NCBI RefSeq assembly: GCF_002954455.1
Contig: NZ_MSCC01000001.1
Coordinates: 447,205 to 511,204 of the forward strand
Length of the DNA stretch: 64,000 nt
Reading direction: 5' to 3'
Origin: Photobacterium aquimaris
GTDB lineage: Bacteria > Pseudomonadota > Gammaproteobacteria > Enterobacterales > Vibrionaceae
In this document: piece by piece, positions 1 to 9,915 of the stretch
Layout of the letters: every line of letters starts with the position of its first letter
Position numbering within the stretch: position 1 is the first letter of the stretch
Made by a program: the position numbers and the translations under genes
The notes under the pieces: generated by a model
Told to the model about the DNA's origin: nothing
Seen by the model: only the letters and a program-made list of their open reading frames with translations
The model's database searches: none

Positions 1-88
1 CGATTTGACGCTGCCATGGTACTGATTGAGGATCAGCACAGCCACTGATTAAGCCACTTAATACACTGATAAAACCAACAATCTTCAT
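1..88 (-). CDS. Lipoprotein, N-terminal part only
   Basis: An ORF starts at an ATG whose complement is at 86-88 and runs off the left edge. The visible N-terminus begins MKIVGFISVLSG and continues to a lipobox LISGC followed by ADPQ, so the product is predicted to be exported, lipidated on Cys and anchored in an envelope membrane. A purine-rich GAGAGTGA lies about 2 bases before the ATG. It starts 11 bases after the DUF2956 stop on the same strand, so the two are probably co-transcribed. Only 29 codons are visible, so the family cannot be named. Confidence 0.6.
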   Translation of the reverse strand, partial: MKIVGFISVLSGLISGCADPQSVPWQRQI

Positions 89-99
89 ATTCACTCTCA

Positions 100-456
100 T
101 CATAGCGCACGGGTGTAAATTAAATAAATACCAAAGCCAATCCAAGACGTAATAGTGATTGCCCATGGTAGCCAATGTTGCTTGTAGATGATATTTGGAT
201 TTGCGATAGGTGTAATGGTTGTTGCTATTTGTGGTTGGTTATTTTTAGATTGAGCATTTTTCTTTTTTAATTTATCACGCTCTCTTGCTTTAGCTTTTTG
301 TTGTTTTTTATATTGCTCAATGCCTTTTTGAATACCTTGTGCGATCAGTTTAGTTTGTTCTTTAGTTTGGCCTTCTTTTTGAGTTGCTTTTGCTACTCGT
401 AATGCTTCTATTTGTGTTTCTGTAGAAGGTGCGGTGTTCTTTTTTATGGTCGCCAT
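100..456 (-). CDS. DUF2956 family protein
   Basis: This 118-aa protein has the pattern I associate with DUF2956 of Vibrionales and Alteromonadales. The N-terminus has a conserved ETQxEALRVAKATQKxGQTKEQTK stretch, followed by a very basic, Gln/Lys-rich helical region (about residues 25-70). One hydrophobic segment near the C-terminus (about 92-114) includes WAITITSWIGFGIYLIY. It is probably a tail-anchored inner-membrane protein with a basic cytoplasmic part. Function is unknown. It leads the minus-strand pair with the lipoprotein gene at 1-88. Confidence 0.7.
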   Translation of the reverse strand: MATIKKNTAPSTETQIEALRVAKATQKEGQTKEQTKLIAQGIQKGIEQYKKQQKAKARERDKLKKKNAQSKNNQPQIATTITPIANPNIIYKQHWLPWAITITSWIGFGIYLIYTRAL

Positions 457-840
457 GCTTATTATTGACCTTACTTATAAATGATAAGGAACGATGATTA
501 TATCTGATTAGTTAATCTTAGCAGTAGTGTTGTCATATGTATGATTGTTGGCATATGTGTTGATATTTATATATTTAGGCTTTTTTGTATGAAAGTTCCA
601 GTTTTAGATGAATATGGTGTTAATACTATATTCATATTGTAACTTTATGATTAGAAAGAATTTAGAGGCTGTTTTTTCAGCATTAAATGGTTAATAAACA
701 ACCATCAATTGTTGGTTTTAGATCAAAAAACGTGACTTGCTAGGCAATATAAATAAATGAAAAGTGCGGTGAACCACAAAAACAACCCTTAAATAGTACT
801 TATTATAGGTGATCGATTAGAGTCAAAACTAAGCCGTAAC
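457..840. other. Intergenic region between divergent genes
   Basis: This AT-rich gap of about 380 bases separates the minus-strand DUF2956 gene from the plus-strand DUF2919 gene and must hold both promoters. I see no convincing -35/-10 pair, terminator or RNA gene in it. Confidence 0.4.
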
Positions 841-1344
841 GTGCTGATGTTATCGATATTGATGCGTATTGAGTTGAACAAGTGTGAGGAAAGTTGTTTG
901 CTTTATCCTATCAATGCCTACGATGAACATGGGCAACTAAAATTAAATAAGATGTTATGGCTAGCGTTGATTTTTAATGCGAAAGCATTGGTAATTTTTG
1001 TGATGGCGGGAGTCAGTCGAACACAAGGTGGACAACTACTTGAATTGATTTATCCGCTACGCGACACATTGTATATCGGCATGGTGTTGGGAAGTCCTGC
1101 TTTACTATTAATGTGGTTATCTGGTCAGCGTAGTAGCGATAATAAAGTTATACATTATCTGTGGCAGCGTGGAAAAAAATTATTAATAGCTGCTTACAGT
1201 ATCGATTTTGCTTTGCAAATATATCATCTCGTGTTGAGTCAGGGCGCATTTTCTTGGGTACGCGCATTAACCTTGTTACTGACTATTTGGCTTGGGTTAT
1301 ATCTAATTCGAAGCTCACGAGTAAAAGATGTATTTGCACATTAG
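841..1344 (+). CDS. DUF2919 family inner-membrane protein (YfeZ-like)
   Basis: The product is 167 aa from a GTG at 841; an in-frame ATG at 862 would give 160 aa, and neither start has a strong Shine-Dalgarno. A segment YDEHGQLKLNKMLWLAL near residues 27-43 matches the N-terminal signature I recall for DUF2919/YfeZ. Four hydrophobic stretches follow (roughly 39-57, 72-94, 110-130, 138-157), consistent with a polytopic inner-membrane protein. The function of the family is not known. The next gene begins 20 bases after its stop, so they are probably co-transcribed. Confidence 0.6.
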   Translation: MLMLSILMRIELNKCEESCLLYPINAYDEHGQLKLNKMLWLALIFNAKALVIFVMAGVSRTQGGQLLELIYPLRDTLYIGMVLGSPALLLMWLSGQRSSDNKVIHYLWQRGKKLLIAAYSIDFALQIYHLVLSQGAFSWVRALTLLLTIWLGLYLIRSSRVKDVFAH

Positions 1345-1363
1345 CTTTTTAGAGGTAGTCGTA

Positions 1364-1780
1364 ATGGAAAAGTTATCTATGGGTAAAGGACAATTATTTC
1401 TAAGCACATTATTAAGCCCACTAGCAATGGCTGATTGGCTACTTGATGTTAGTTTTGAAATGCACAGTGCTTGCTGTTTTCGCCAAATGGTAAATACCTC
1501 ATTGTCATTATTACCAGGTGAAGAAACTATTTTCTTTGAAGGGTTGAGTCAAGATAACCATCACTCATACCGTGAAGTCGTGGGTAGTGCACAATTGTTA
1601 GATGTTTCAGCTGATAGCGTCAGTATTGCATTGCAAGTACAAGAGCGATTAGATGATGGTGGTTGGCGCACTATTTTAGCCCAAACATTATCAACAGGAT
1701 TAAATATGCCAATGCTATTTGAATCAGGTGAGCCAAGTAGTGAACATGTCAAATTACAAGTTGAAGTGATGACCGCATAA
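1364..1780 (+). CDS. Hypothetical protein
   Basis: I do not recognise this 138-aa protein. The ATG at 1364 is chosen over an upstream frame extension because AGAGG sits about 8 bases before it. The N-terminus MEKLSMGKGQLFLSTLLSPL is moderately hydrophobic but lacks a clear signal cleavage site. The remainder is acidic and mixed alpha/beta in character, with two adjacent Cys near residue 31. It lies directly after the DUF2919 gene and ends before a strong terminator, so it closes a two-gene operon. Confidence 0.5.
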   Translation: MEKLSMGKGQLFLSTLLSPLAMADWLLDVSFEMHSACCFRQMVNTSLSLLPGEETIFFEGLSQDNHHSYREVVGSAQLLDVSADSVSIALQVQERLDDGGWRTILAQTLSTGLNMPMLFESGEPSSEHVKLQVEVMTA

Positions 1781-1808
1781 ACCCTGATGATTGATTATGC
1801 TTAAGAAG

Positions 1809-1837
1809 CGCGACTATTTTATGGTCGCGTTTTTTTT
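1809..1837 (+). terminator. Rho-independent terminator after the 1364 gene
   Basis: CGCGAC (1809-1814) pairs with GTCGCG (1824-1829), followed by eight T residues. Confidence 0.8.
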
Positions 1838-1977
1838 ATAGCAATAAGGCTATCTGAATTGATGGTGAAGAGATTTTAATGGCTATTTAAACTATGAGTT
1901 TAACTGAAACAGTTAAAGCGTCTGCGCTGCTATGAGAGCGTTTTAAAAGCTAAATCTACATTCTGTCGCCATAAAAA

Positions 1978-1999
1978 AACGCAGCTATCAAGCTGCGTT
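1978..1999 (-). terminator. Terminator of the pts operon
   Basis: AACGCAGCT (1978-1986) and AGCTGCGTT (1991-1999) form a 9-bp stem with a 4-base loop. An A-run on the plus strand gives a T-run on the minus strand after crr, and T residues also follow on the plus side, so it could act in both directions. Confidence 0.8.
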
Positions 2000-2020
2000 T
2001 TTATTAAGATATCAACAATC

Positions 2021-2530
2021 TTATTTCTTGATGCGTAGTACTGGTGTTTCACCAACGTTTACAGCACCAGATAGCTTGATCAACTCTTTGATCTCATCCA
2101 TGTTAGAGATAACAACTGGCGTCAATGTAGACTTAGCTTTCTCTTCTAGGATTGCAAGATCGAATTCGATGATAGTGTCGCCAACTTTAACAGTTTGGCC
2201 TTCTTCAGCGATGCGAGTAAAACCTTCGCCTTTAAGTTCAACAGTGTCGATACCGAAGTGAACAAAAAGCTCGATGCCATCGTCAGACTCAATAGAGAAA
2301 GCGTGGTTAGTTTCGAAAATCTTACCGATAGTACCGTTTACTGGTGCAACCATTTTGTTGCCAGTTGGTTTGATAGCAATACCATCACCAACGATTTTTT
2401 CAGCAAATACTACATCAGGCACATCTTCGATGTTAACGATTTCACCAGAAAGAGGTGCAATAATTTCAATTACACCAGCTTCGCTGCTGTCGTCAGAAAC
2501 CATTTTCTTTAATTTGTCAAACAGACCCAT
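2021..2530 (-). CDS. crr: PTS glucose-specific enzyme IIA (EIIA-Glc)
   Basis: The 169-aa length equals that of E. coli Crr. The phospho-acceptor region [10 protein letters not shown] carries the active-site His (about residue 91) and TNHAFSIE carries the second, supporting His. EIIA-Glc accepts phosphate from HPr and passes it to the membrane EIIB. Unphosphorylated, it inhibits non-PTS permeases; phosphorylated, it activates adenylate cyclase. The protein is soluble, with the amphipathic N-terminus [11 protein letters not shown] typical of the family. It is the last gene of ptsH-ptsI-crr, 40 bases after ptsI, and is followed by the terminator at 1978-1999. Confidence 0.97.
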   Translation of the reverse strand: MGLFDKLKKMVSDDSSEAGVIEIIAPLSGEIVNIEDVPDVVFAEKIVGDGIAIKPTGNKMVAPVNGTIGKIFETNHAFSIESDDGIELFVHFGIDTVELKGEGFTRIAEEGQTVKVGDTIIEFDLAILEEKAKSTLTPVVISNMDEIKELIKLSGAVNVGETPVLRIKK

Positions 2531-2570
2531 ATCGTTGCTCCTAAGCGTTGTTATTCTATCTGCTATATTA

Positions 2571-4295
2571 TTAGCAGATGGTCTTTTCTGCGATGAATTT
2601 TTCTACGTGCTCTTCAATCTCAGCTGCAGTAGGAAGAGATAATGCATACTCTGCCATTGCTTTTACGTCAGCAAAGTTAGCGTTACGGATAACTTTCTTA
2701 ACGCGAGGGATAGAAATCGCACTCATGCTGAACTCGTCAAGACCCATACCTAATAGCAGTAGGGTAGCACGTTCGTCGCCAGCAAGCTCGCCACACATAC
2801 CTGTCCACTTACCTTCAGCGTGAGAAGCATCAATAACTTGCTTGATCACAGTAAGTACAGCTGGTGATAGCGGGTTGTAGAGATGAGAAATAAGCTCATT
2901 ACCACGGTCAACTGCTAGAGTATACTGGGTTAAATCGTTGGTACCAATACTAAAGAAAGAAACTTCTTTCGCTAAATGGTGCGCAATCGCTGCAGCTGCT
3001 GGTGTTTCAACCATAACACCGATTTCGATGTTAGCGTCAAATGCCAAGCCTTCAGCTGTTAATTCAACCTTAAACTCTTCAATTGCTGCTTTTAATGTAC
3101 GTACTTCTTCAACCGAAATAATCATCGGGAACATGATACGAACTTTACCATGAGCTGATGCACGCAAGATAGCACGGAATTGGTCACGAAGAATTTCACG
3201 ACGATCTAGGCTAATACGAATTGCACGCCAACCCAAGAATGGGTTCATTTCCTTAGGAAGATCTAAGTAAGGTAGATCTTTATCACCACCGATATCCATA
3301 GTACGGATAATCACTGGCTCGCCATGCATAGCTTCAGCAACTTCTTTGTATGCTTGGTACTGTTCTTCTTCTGTTGGCAGAGAATCACGGTCCATAAACA
3401 AGAATTCAGTACGGTATAGACCAACGCCTTCACCGCCATTACGGTTAACGCCATTACAGTCTTTAACTGTACCGATGTTGCCGCATACTTCAACTTGCTT
3501 ACCATCAAGTGTGATAGCAGGAAGATCTTTTAGCTTCGCTAATTCTTCTTGCTCTGCTTTATCAGCATCACGGATAGCTTTAAATTTGTTTAGTTCGTCT
3601 TCAGTTGGATTGATAACAATCTGGTTATTGATTGCATCAAGAACCAGCATATCGCCGTTCTTAACTTGAGACGTAATAGTATTTGTTCCCACAATAGCAG
3701 GAATCTCTAGCGAACGTGCCATGATAGAGGTGTGTGAAGTACGACCACCGATATCAGTAATAAAGCCAAGAACGAACTCTAGATTAATTTGTGCAGTCTC
3801 TGATGGTGTTAGGTCATTAGCGACCAAAATCACTTGCTCATCAATAGCACTTAAATTAATAACGTTAATACCTAATGCATTCTTAACAAAACGGCTACCG
3901 ATATCACGGATATCACTTGCACGTTCTTTTAAGTATTCATCATCAAGAGATTCAAGGGTTTGAGCTTGTTCTTCAATGATTGAATAAATAGCATAATCAG
4001 CAGAATGCTTATCTTTAATAAGGGCTATAATTTCTTCTTCTAGCTCCTCATCTTCAAGCAACATGATGTGGCCTTCAAAGATGGCTTCTTTCTCTTCACC
4101 AAAGGTGACACGTGCTTTTTCTTTGATAACTTCTAGTTGCTCAGCAGATTTTTTTCGAGCGTCGAAGAAACGTTGAATTTCGTTATCGATCTGGTCTGCA
4201 GCGATTGGAGTTTTGTTTAGAACAATCTCTTCTTCTTGCAATAGCAATGCTTTACCGAAAGCAATACCAGGAGATGCCAGGATACCTGAAATCAT
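2571..4295 (-). CDS. ptsI: PTS enzyme I (phosphoenolpyruvate-protein phosphotransferase)
   Basis: At 574 aa this matches the roughly 575 aa of E. coli EI. The phosphorylatable His lies in [21 protein letters not shown] near residue 190. The C-terminal PEP-binding TIM barrel is visible, with [22 protein letters not shown] and [18 protein letters not shown]; the catalytic Cys is in [11 protein letters not shown] takes phosphate from PEP and gives it to HPr, the first cytoplasmic step of sugar uptake by group translocation. The gene follows ptsH by 53 bases and precedes crr. Confidence 0.97.
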   Translation of the reverse strand: MISGILASPGIAFGKALLLQEEEIVLNKTPIAADQIDNEIQRFFDARKKSAEQLEVIKEKARVTFGEEKEAIFEGHIMLLEDEELEEEIIALIKDKHSADYAIYSIIEEQAQTLESLDDEYLKERASDIRDIGSRFVKNALGINVINLSAIDEQVILVANDLTPSETAQINLEFVLGFITDIGGRTSHTSIMARSLEIPAIVGTNTITSQVKNGDMLVLDAINNQIVINPTEDELNKFKAIRDADKAEQEELAKLKDLPAITLDGKQVEVCGNIGTVKDCNGVNRNGGEGVGLYRTEFLFMDRDSLPTEEEQYQAYKEVAEAMHGEPVIIRTMDIGGDKDLPYLDLPKEMNPFLGWRAIRISLDRREILRDQFRAILRASAHGKVRIMFPMIISVEEVRTLKAAIEEFKVELTAEGLAFDANIEIGVMVETPAAAAIAHHLAKEVSFFSIGTNDLTQYTLAVDRGNELISHLYNPLSPAVLTVIKQVIDASHAEGKWTGMCGELAGDERATLLLLGMGLDEFSMSAISIPRVKKVIRNANFADVKAMAEYALSLPTAAEIEEHVEKFIAEKTIC

Positions 4296-4348
4296 AGCCT
4301 TACCTTTAATTAACTAAAAACTGGAACTCGTTTGTATACAAGCTTTGC

Positions 4349-4636
4349 TTAGATTTCGCGGAACATTGCGATATCAGCACCGTCATGTAGCTCTGTAAGA
4401 GTTACTAGCTTATCAACAGCTTCTTGAGCTTGTGCACCTTCAGCTGCGATAGTAATAACTGCACCTTTAACTAGGCCAAGCGTTTGAAGCTTAAATAGGC
4501 TCTTAGCACTTGCGCTTTTGCCATTTGAAGTTACTGTGATATCAGCATCAAATGATTTTGCGTCTTTAACGAATTGTGCTGCTGGACGAGTGTGTAGGCC
4601 GTTTGGTGCAGTGATTTCAACTTGCTTCTGATACAT
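4349..4636 (-). CDS. ptsH: Phosphocarrier protein HPr
   Basis: The N-terminal 83 or so residues are clear HPr. The active-site His is in [14 protein letters not shown] and the regulatory Ser region is [18 protein letters not shown]. HPr shuttles phosphate from enzyme I to EIIA domains. The ORF is 95 aa, about ten longer than E. coli HPr; the extra C-terminal residues [12 protein letters not shown] have no counterpart I recall. It is the first gene of the ptsHI-crr operon, and the upstream 320-base gap must hold the promoter. Confidence 0.95.
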   Translation of the reverse strand: MYQKQVEITAPNGLHTRPAAQFVKDAKSFDADITVTSNGKSASAKSLFKLQTLGLVKGAVITIAAEGAQAQEAVDKLVTLTELHDGADIAMFREI

Positions 4637-4859
4637 ATTTCACCCCGATTTAGATATAGTCGTTATATTAATAGTTTGCTTTAATGAGCTATAATCTATG
4701 TGATTATAAATCTCAGCATATTGTTCAAGCAGTATAAACTACCTAATAATATGTTGTCTTAGCTTTAATCCATATCAAAGTTTTATGAGAAACTTTTTTT
4801 GAATTAATCAAAATTGACTAATAATTGTCCTTTTATTTTGATGCTAAAAATAAAGCGCA

Positions 4860-4880
4860 TCAGCTTTATAGTAAAGCTGA
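4860..4880. repeat. Perfect 9-bp inverted repeat with 3-base loop
   Basis: TCAGCTTTA (4860-4868), TAG, TAAAGCTGA (4872-4880). It lies between the cysK terminator and ptsH. There is no T-run directly after it on either strand, so it is more likely a protein-binding dyad or leader hairpin than a terminator. Confidence 0.5.
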
Positions 4881-4900
4881 GAATAAAATGCAACAAAAAA

Positions 4901-4918
4901 GCCCACAAAGGGCCTTTT
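4901..4918 (-). terminator. Terminator of cysK
   Basis: GCCC (4901-4904) pairs with GGGC (4910-4913) around ACAAA. A-tracts and T-tracts flank both sides, giving a T-run on the minus strand after cysK. Confidence 0.7.
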
Positions 4919-4956
4919 TGAGTGTAGATATACCTATATAACATCACAAAATGTGA

Positions 4957-5925
4957 TCACTGTTGGGTTTCTTTTTCTGTGAATATACCTGCAAAAAGTG
5001 CAGTTGAGAGGTAACGCTCACCAGAGCTGGGTAAAATAACAACAATATTTTTATTTGCAAATTCTGGTCGAGAAGCAATATTATTTGCAGCAACCACAGC
5101 GGCACCTGATGAAATACCCGCCAGAATACCTTCTTCATCCATTAAGCGACGTGCCATTTCAATCGCATCATCAGAACTGACTTGTTCAATTTCATCGATA
5201 AGCGCTAAATCAAGATTACCGGGAATAAATCCAGCGCCGATACCTTGAATTTTATGTGGTGCAGGTTGAACGGTATCGCCATTTACTGTTTGAGTGATCA
5301 CTGGTGATTCTGTAGGCTCAACGGCAACAACAGTAATAGCTTTACCTTGTTGTTGTTTAATATAACGGCTAACACCAGTAATCGTACCACCTGTACCGAC
5401 ACCTGATACAAAAACGTCAATCTCGCCATCGGTGGCATCCCAGATTTCAGGGCCGGTTGTTTTTTCATGAATAGCAGGGTTCGCTGGATTATTAAATTGT
5501 TGTAGTAGAAGATATTTATTTGGATTTGAGTTGACGATCTCTTCTGCTTTATCAATTGCGCCTTTCATGCCTTTTGCAGCTTCTGTTAATACCAGATTAG
5601 CGCCAAGAGCTTTTAATAATTTACGACGTTCAAGGCTCATGCTTTCTGGCATCGTTAACGTTAATTTATAGCCACGAGCAGCAGCAACAAAAGCAAGTGC
5701 GACACCAGTATTACCACTGGTTGGCTCTACAAGTTCAATGCCTTCTTTTAGAAGACCATTCTTCTCTGCTTCCCATACCATATTGGCGCCGATACGGCAT
5801 TTAACACTAAAGCTAGGGTTACGTGCTTCAATTTTTGCAATCACCTTGCCATTACTGACACGATTAAGACGTACCAGCGGTGTGTTACCAATAGTGAGAG
5901 AGTTATCTTCGTATATTTTGCTCAT
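4957..5925 (-). CDS. cysK: Cysteine synthase A (O-acetylserine sulfhydrylase)
   Basis: The 322-aa protein has all CysK landmarks. The PLP-binding Lys is in [14 protein letters not shown] (about residue 42). The substrate loop is [12 protein letters not shown], a glycine-rich phosphate cup [14 protein letters not shown] follows, and the C-terminal SSGAAVVAA and [11 protein letters not shown] are present. It condenses O-acetylserine with sulfide to cysteine in the cytosol. cysZ, encoding a sulfate transporter, lies just upstream on the same strand. Start at [18 protein letters not shown] agrees with homologues. Confidence 0.97.
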   Translation of the reverse strand: MSKIYEDNSLTIGNTPLVRLNRVSNGKVIAKIEARNPSFSVKCRIGANMVWEAEKNGLLKEGIELVEPTSGNTGVALAFVAAARGYKLTLTMPESMSLERRKLLKALGANLVLTEAAKGMKGAIDKAEEIVNSNPNKYLLLQQFNNPANPAIHEKTTGPEIWDATDGEIDVFVSGVGTGGTITGVSRYIKQQQGKAITVVAVEPTESPVITQTVNGDTVQPAPHKIQGIGAGFIPGNLDLALIDEIEQVSSDDAIEMARRLMDEEGILAGISSGAAVVAANNIASRPEFANKNIVVILPSSGERYLSTALFAGIFTEKETQQ

Positions 5926-6121
5926 ACTTCGTTCCTTCGTGACAAATTAGACTCAATGTTGAATAGATTAAGCATATACCTGTCTCAATATTTGCAAAGT
6001 AATTAATTGTTATATCTTATTGTTATTATGTGATAGTTGCTATCATTTTTGGGTGTTTGTTTGTATTTTGTTGCGTGTTGCTGCGGTTTAAATAGCACTT
6101 TTTTATGAGAACAAATATAAA

Positions 6122-6152
6122 AAAGGCCAGCAGTATAAAGACTATTGGCCTT
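6122..6152 (-). terminator. Terminator of cysZ
   Basis: AAGGCCAGCAGT and ACTATTGGCCTT form a stem of about 12 bp with two G-U pairs. A T-rich tract follows on the minus strand, so the cysZ transcript ends before cysK. Confidence 0.7.
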
Positions 6153-6174
6153 AAATAATCGGCTACCTTAATGA

Positions 6175-6936
6175 TCAGTAGCGCTTAAATTGGCTACGAT
6201 AATGATCAACCCACATTGCCGTTGCGCCACAAACGGCAATTGGCATCACAAATAAATTAACAATCGGCACCATGGTTAATAGCATCACCACAGCACCAAA
6301 ACTGAGTGCCTGACCTCGCTTTTGTTTTAGCGCGTCTCTCATTTCAGGAAAAGGTACTTTATGGTTATCAAATGGATAGTCAGCATATTGAATTGTCATC
6401 ATCCAAGCATTGAATAAGAACCATAATATTGGAGCAACAGTTTGGCCAATGGCTGGAATCCACATTAAAATGAGTAATCCAATCGCTTTAGGTAGATAAT
6501 ACTTAAGCTTGGTCCATTCACGTCCCATGGTGCGAGGTAAATCGGTTATTAACGCTTTAAAACTATCATCAGGCGGGGCTTGTCCCGTGAGTTTAGCTTC
6601 AAGATATTCGGCTAATAGACCATTAAACGGGGCTGCAATCCAATTAGCAATTGTACTAAAGAAATAAGAAAACGAGACTAAAGCAGCAATCGCTAATAAT
6701 GGCCATAAAATATAGGACAGCCATTCTAGCCAGCTAGGTAAATAGCTCAACCAATTGTCAATCCAGCCACTAAGGTGAGTTAATAATGTTGCAAAAGCGC
6801 TACCAAGTAACACAATATTTATCACCAGAGGGATAAGTACAAAGCGGCGCGTGCCCGGTTGGAAGGCAAGTTGTAGCCCTTGAAAAAAATAACCAGCACC
6901 ACTGGTTGTAGAGTTTGTATTATGCTGTTGTGGCAT
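6175..6936 (-). CDS. cysZ: Sulfate transporter CysZ
   Basis: The 253-aa protein matches CysZ in length and in its hydrophobic architecture. Long membrane segments lie near residues 30-60, 65-100, 140-170 and 205-235, with the family-like [26 protein letters not shown]-terminus and [13 protein letters not shown]. CysZ carries sulfate across the inner membrane for cysteine synthesis, which agrees with cysK next to it. The ATG at 6936 is preferred over one 21 bases upstream because AGGAG lies 7 bases before it. A terminator separates it from cysK, so they are likely independent transcripts. Confidence 0.93.
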   Translation of the reverse strand: MPQQHNTNSTTSGAGYFFQGLQLAFQPGTRRFVLIPLVINIVLLGSAFATLLTHLSGWIDNWLSYLPSWLEWLSYILWPLLAIAALVSFSYFFSTIANWIAAPFNGLLAEYLEAKLTGQAPPDDSFKALITDLPRTMGREWTKLKYYLPKAIGLLILMWIPAIGQTVAPILWFLFNAWMMTIQYADYPFDNHKVPFPEMRDALKQKRGQALSFGAVVMLLTMVPIVNLFVMPIAVCGATAMWVDHYRSQFKRY

Positions 6937-7286
6937 TTCTTTCTCCTGAACAAGCATTTTCTAACGTTTTACTGTTCATCTGTTTAGATTTCTTTATAGA
7001 TTTGAATTGTCGAGGTAGGATGGAATCAATTCGTAAAATTGTTGTCACTACGTTGACGATAAATAAAAATGATGAGTAACAATACAAAAATGATTTAAAT
7101 TTGTACAAAAATTACTAAGCTTACACTATCTTGATGGAATCTCGATATTCATGTTCTCATTGTCAAGTGAGTTTTGGTACAGTAAGTCATTCGGTGAGAA
7201 ATTCTAACTAGATACTAAGTTTCCTAGTAGATTTTTTTCTATTATTAACCCCGTAAAGGGATAACGAGTTAATTTAGAGTATTCAT
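6937..7286. promoter_or_regulatory. cysZ/zipA divergent intergenic region
   Basis: This 350-base AT-rich gap separates divergent cysZ and zipA and must hold both promoters. I see no dyad or box I would name. Confidence 0.4.
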
Positions 7287-8513
7287 ATGCAGGAATTGCG
7301 TCTGGTTCTTATTATTGTTGGTGCGTTAGCAATTGCAGCGCTTCTTTTTCATGGTCTATGGACAAGTAGAAAAGAAAAACCAGCTAAATTTGGTGAGAAG
7401 CCACTAAGTAAAATAGATGAAGCAAATCTTGAAAGTCAAGATGTTGCCCAAGAGAGTGTTAGTGACGTCCGTGTTGTGAATAATACACCGGAAGAGACAC
7501 CAGCAAAATCAATTCAACCTGAGGTTATTGAAACTCAGCCAGCACCTAAGCGTAAAGAGCCTGGATTTAGTTTTGGCGAGCGTCCTCAGTACGATCCATT
7601 ATTAGGTCAAACTGCGCCCCAACCAGTTAATACGCCCGCTAAAGTAGCTACACATGACCGTATTGAACCACAGATGAATATTGGTTCTACTGCTCAACCG
7701 ACTGTTGCCGCTCAACCGACCGTTGCCGCTCAACCGACCGTTGCCGCTCAACCAAGCGTTGCGGCTCAACCAAGCGTTGCAGCTCAACCAAGTGTTGCAG
7801 CTCAACCAAGTGTTGCAGCTCAACCAAGTGTTGCAGCTCAACCAAGTGTTGCAGCTCAACCAAGTGTTGCAGCTCAACCAAGTGTTGCAGCTCAACCAAC
7901 CGTTGCAGCTCAACCAACAGTGACAGCTGAAGCTATCACAACACCAACGCCTATTTTTACGCCTGTTGTTGAAGACGAGAATAAACAGCAAGATCGTGTT
8001 GTAGAGAGTGTTGAAAAAGAAACTGTTACAGAGATAAAGTCTGAGCCTGAACTTAAAGATATTATTGAGCCAGAGATATTACCTGAGCCCGAATCTTTGC
8101 CTCCAAGCTATTTATCTTTGTGTGTGCATGCTCGTAAAGGTAAGGTATTACGCGGTCCATCATTGTTTGCATGCTTAGAGCGTAATGGATTGATTTTTGG
8201 TGAAAACTCAGTATTTCATCGCCATGCAGACTTAGCGGGTACTGAACCTGTTATTTTCTCTGTAACCAATTTGCTTAATCCTGGTACGTTTCCTGAAACC
8301 AATTACCAGCATTTTGAAACGCCAGGTATTGGATTTTTCTTGATGTTGCCTTGTCATGGAAAAGCATCAAGTAACTTTAATATGATGCTTCAAACGGCAC
8401 AGCAAATTGCAGATCAACTTAATGCGGATGTGATGGACCAAGATCGGGTTATGATCACCCCTAATCGTATTGCTGCATACCGAGAAAAATCAGTAAAATA
8501 TAATCAATGCTAA
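7287..8513 (+). CDS. zipA: Cell division protein ZipA
   Basis: The architecture is that of ZipA. There is an N-terminal membrane anchor (MQELRLVLIIVGALAIAALLFHGLW, residues 1-25), a basic stretch, and a long Pro/Gln/Ala/Glu-rich linker (about 30-270). The C-terminal FtsZ-binding domain (about 272-400) begins YLSLCVHARKGKVLRG. ZipA tethers FtsZ to the inner membrane early in septation. The linker contains 13 tandem hexapeptides AQP(S/T)VA encoded by 18-base repeats, making it longer than in E. coli (408 against about 328 aa). zipA lies upstream of ligA, as in other gamma-proteobacteria. Confidence 0.95.
   Translation: MQELRLVLIIVGALAIAALLFHGLWTSRKEKPAKFGEKPLSKIDEANLESQDVAQESVSDVRVVNNTPEETPAKSIQPEVIETQPAPKRKEPGFSFGERPQYDPLLGQTAPQPVNTPAKVATHDRIEPQMNIGSTAQPTVAAQPTVAAQPTVAAQPSVAAQPSVAAQPSVAAQPSVAAQPSVAAQPSVAAQPSVAAQPSVAAQPTVAAQPTVTAEAITTPTPIFTPVVEDENKQQDRVVESVEKETVTEIKSEPELKDIIEPEILPEPESLPPSYLSLCVHARKGKVLRGPSLFACLERNGLIFGENSVFHRHADLAGTEPVIFSVTNLLNPGTFPETNYQHFETPGIGFFLMLPCHGKASSNFNMMLQTAQQIADQLNADVMDQDRVMITPNRIAAYREKSVKYNQC
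7690..7925 (+). repeat. Tandem 18-bp repeat array in the zipA linker
   Basis: Thirteen near-identical 18-base units encode AQPTVA or AQPSVA: three T units, eight S units, two T units. Central units are almost identical at DNA level, which suggests recent expansion and possible copy-number change without loss of frame. Confidence 0.9.
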
Positions 8514-8540
8514 TCCAATAGATTATTATTATTGTTTTAT

Positions 8541-8572
8541 AATTCAGGCTCCTTCGGGGGCCTGAATTTTAT
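8541..8572 (+). terminator. Terminator of zipA
   Basis: AATTCAGGC and GCCTGAATT form the stem around a CTCCTTCGGGG loop region, followed by a short T-run. Confidence 0.8.
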
Positions 8573-8603
8573 TGTATCTATAGTCATCGCTCTAATGATT
8601 TGA

Positions 8604-9839
<1,236 letters not shown>

Positions 9840-9915
9840 TAAGCTTTACTTCCTAAGTTGACCCATTCCTCGATATTAGTTCTAAGCTGAACAAAGAACC
9901 TATTGGTAATAAATA

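Larger units (their letters stand above)
4637..4956. promoter_or_regulatory. ptsH upstream region
   Basis: This 320-base gap lies upstream of ptsH and downstream of cysK on the same strand. It holds the cysK terminator (4901-4913), a perfect hairpin at 4860-4880 and, by position, the ptsH promoter. I looked for a CRP site; the best candidate near 4698-4715 has a one-base spacing error and I do not call it. Confidence 0.5.

Noticed and set aside
4698..4715. CRP site upstream of ptsH.
   Set aside because: The two half-sites are 7 rather than 6 bases apart and the second is poor.
7690..7925. The 18-bp array viewed as a possible CRISPR-like repeat.
   Set aside because: Units are directly abutting with no spacers and lie in frame within zipA.
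7602..7991. Long open frames on the opposite strand and in another frame across the zipA repeat, with repetitive Cys/Trp or Leu/Gln peptides.
   Set aside because: They are by-products of the 18-base repeat being open in several frames; only the ZipA frame has a start signal, a membrane anchor and a known C-terminal domain.
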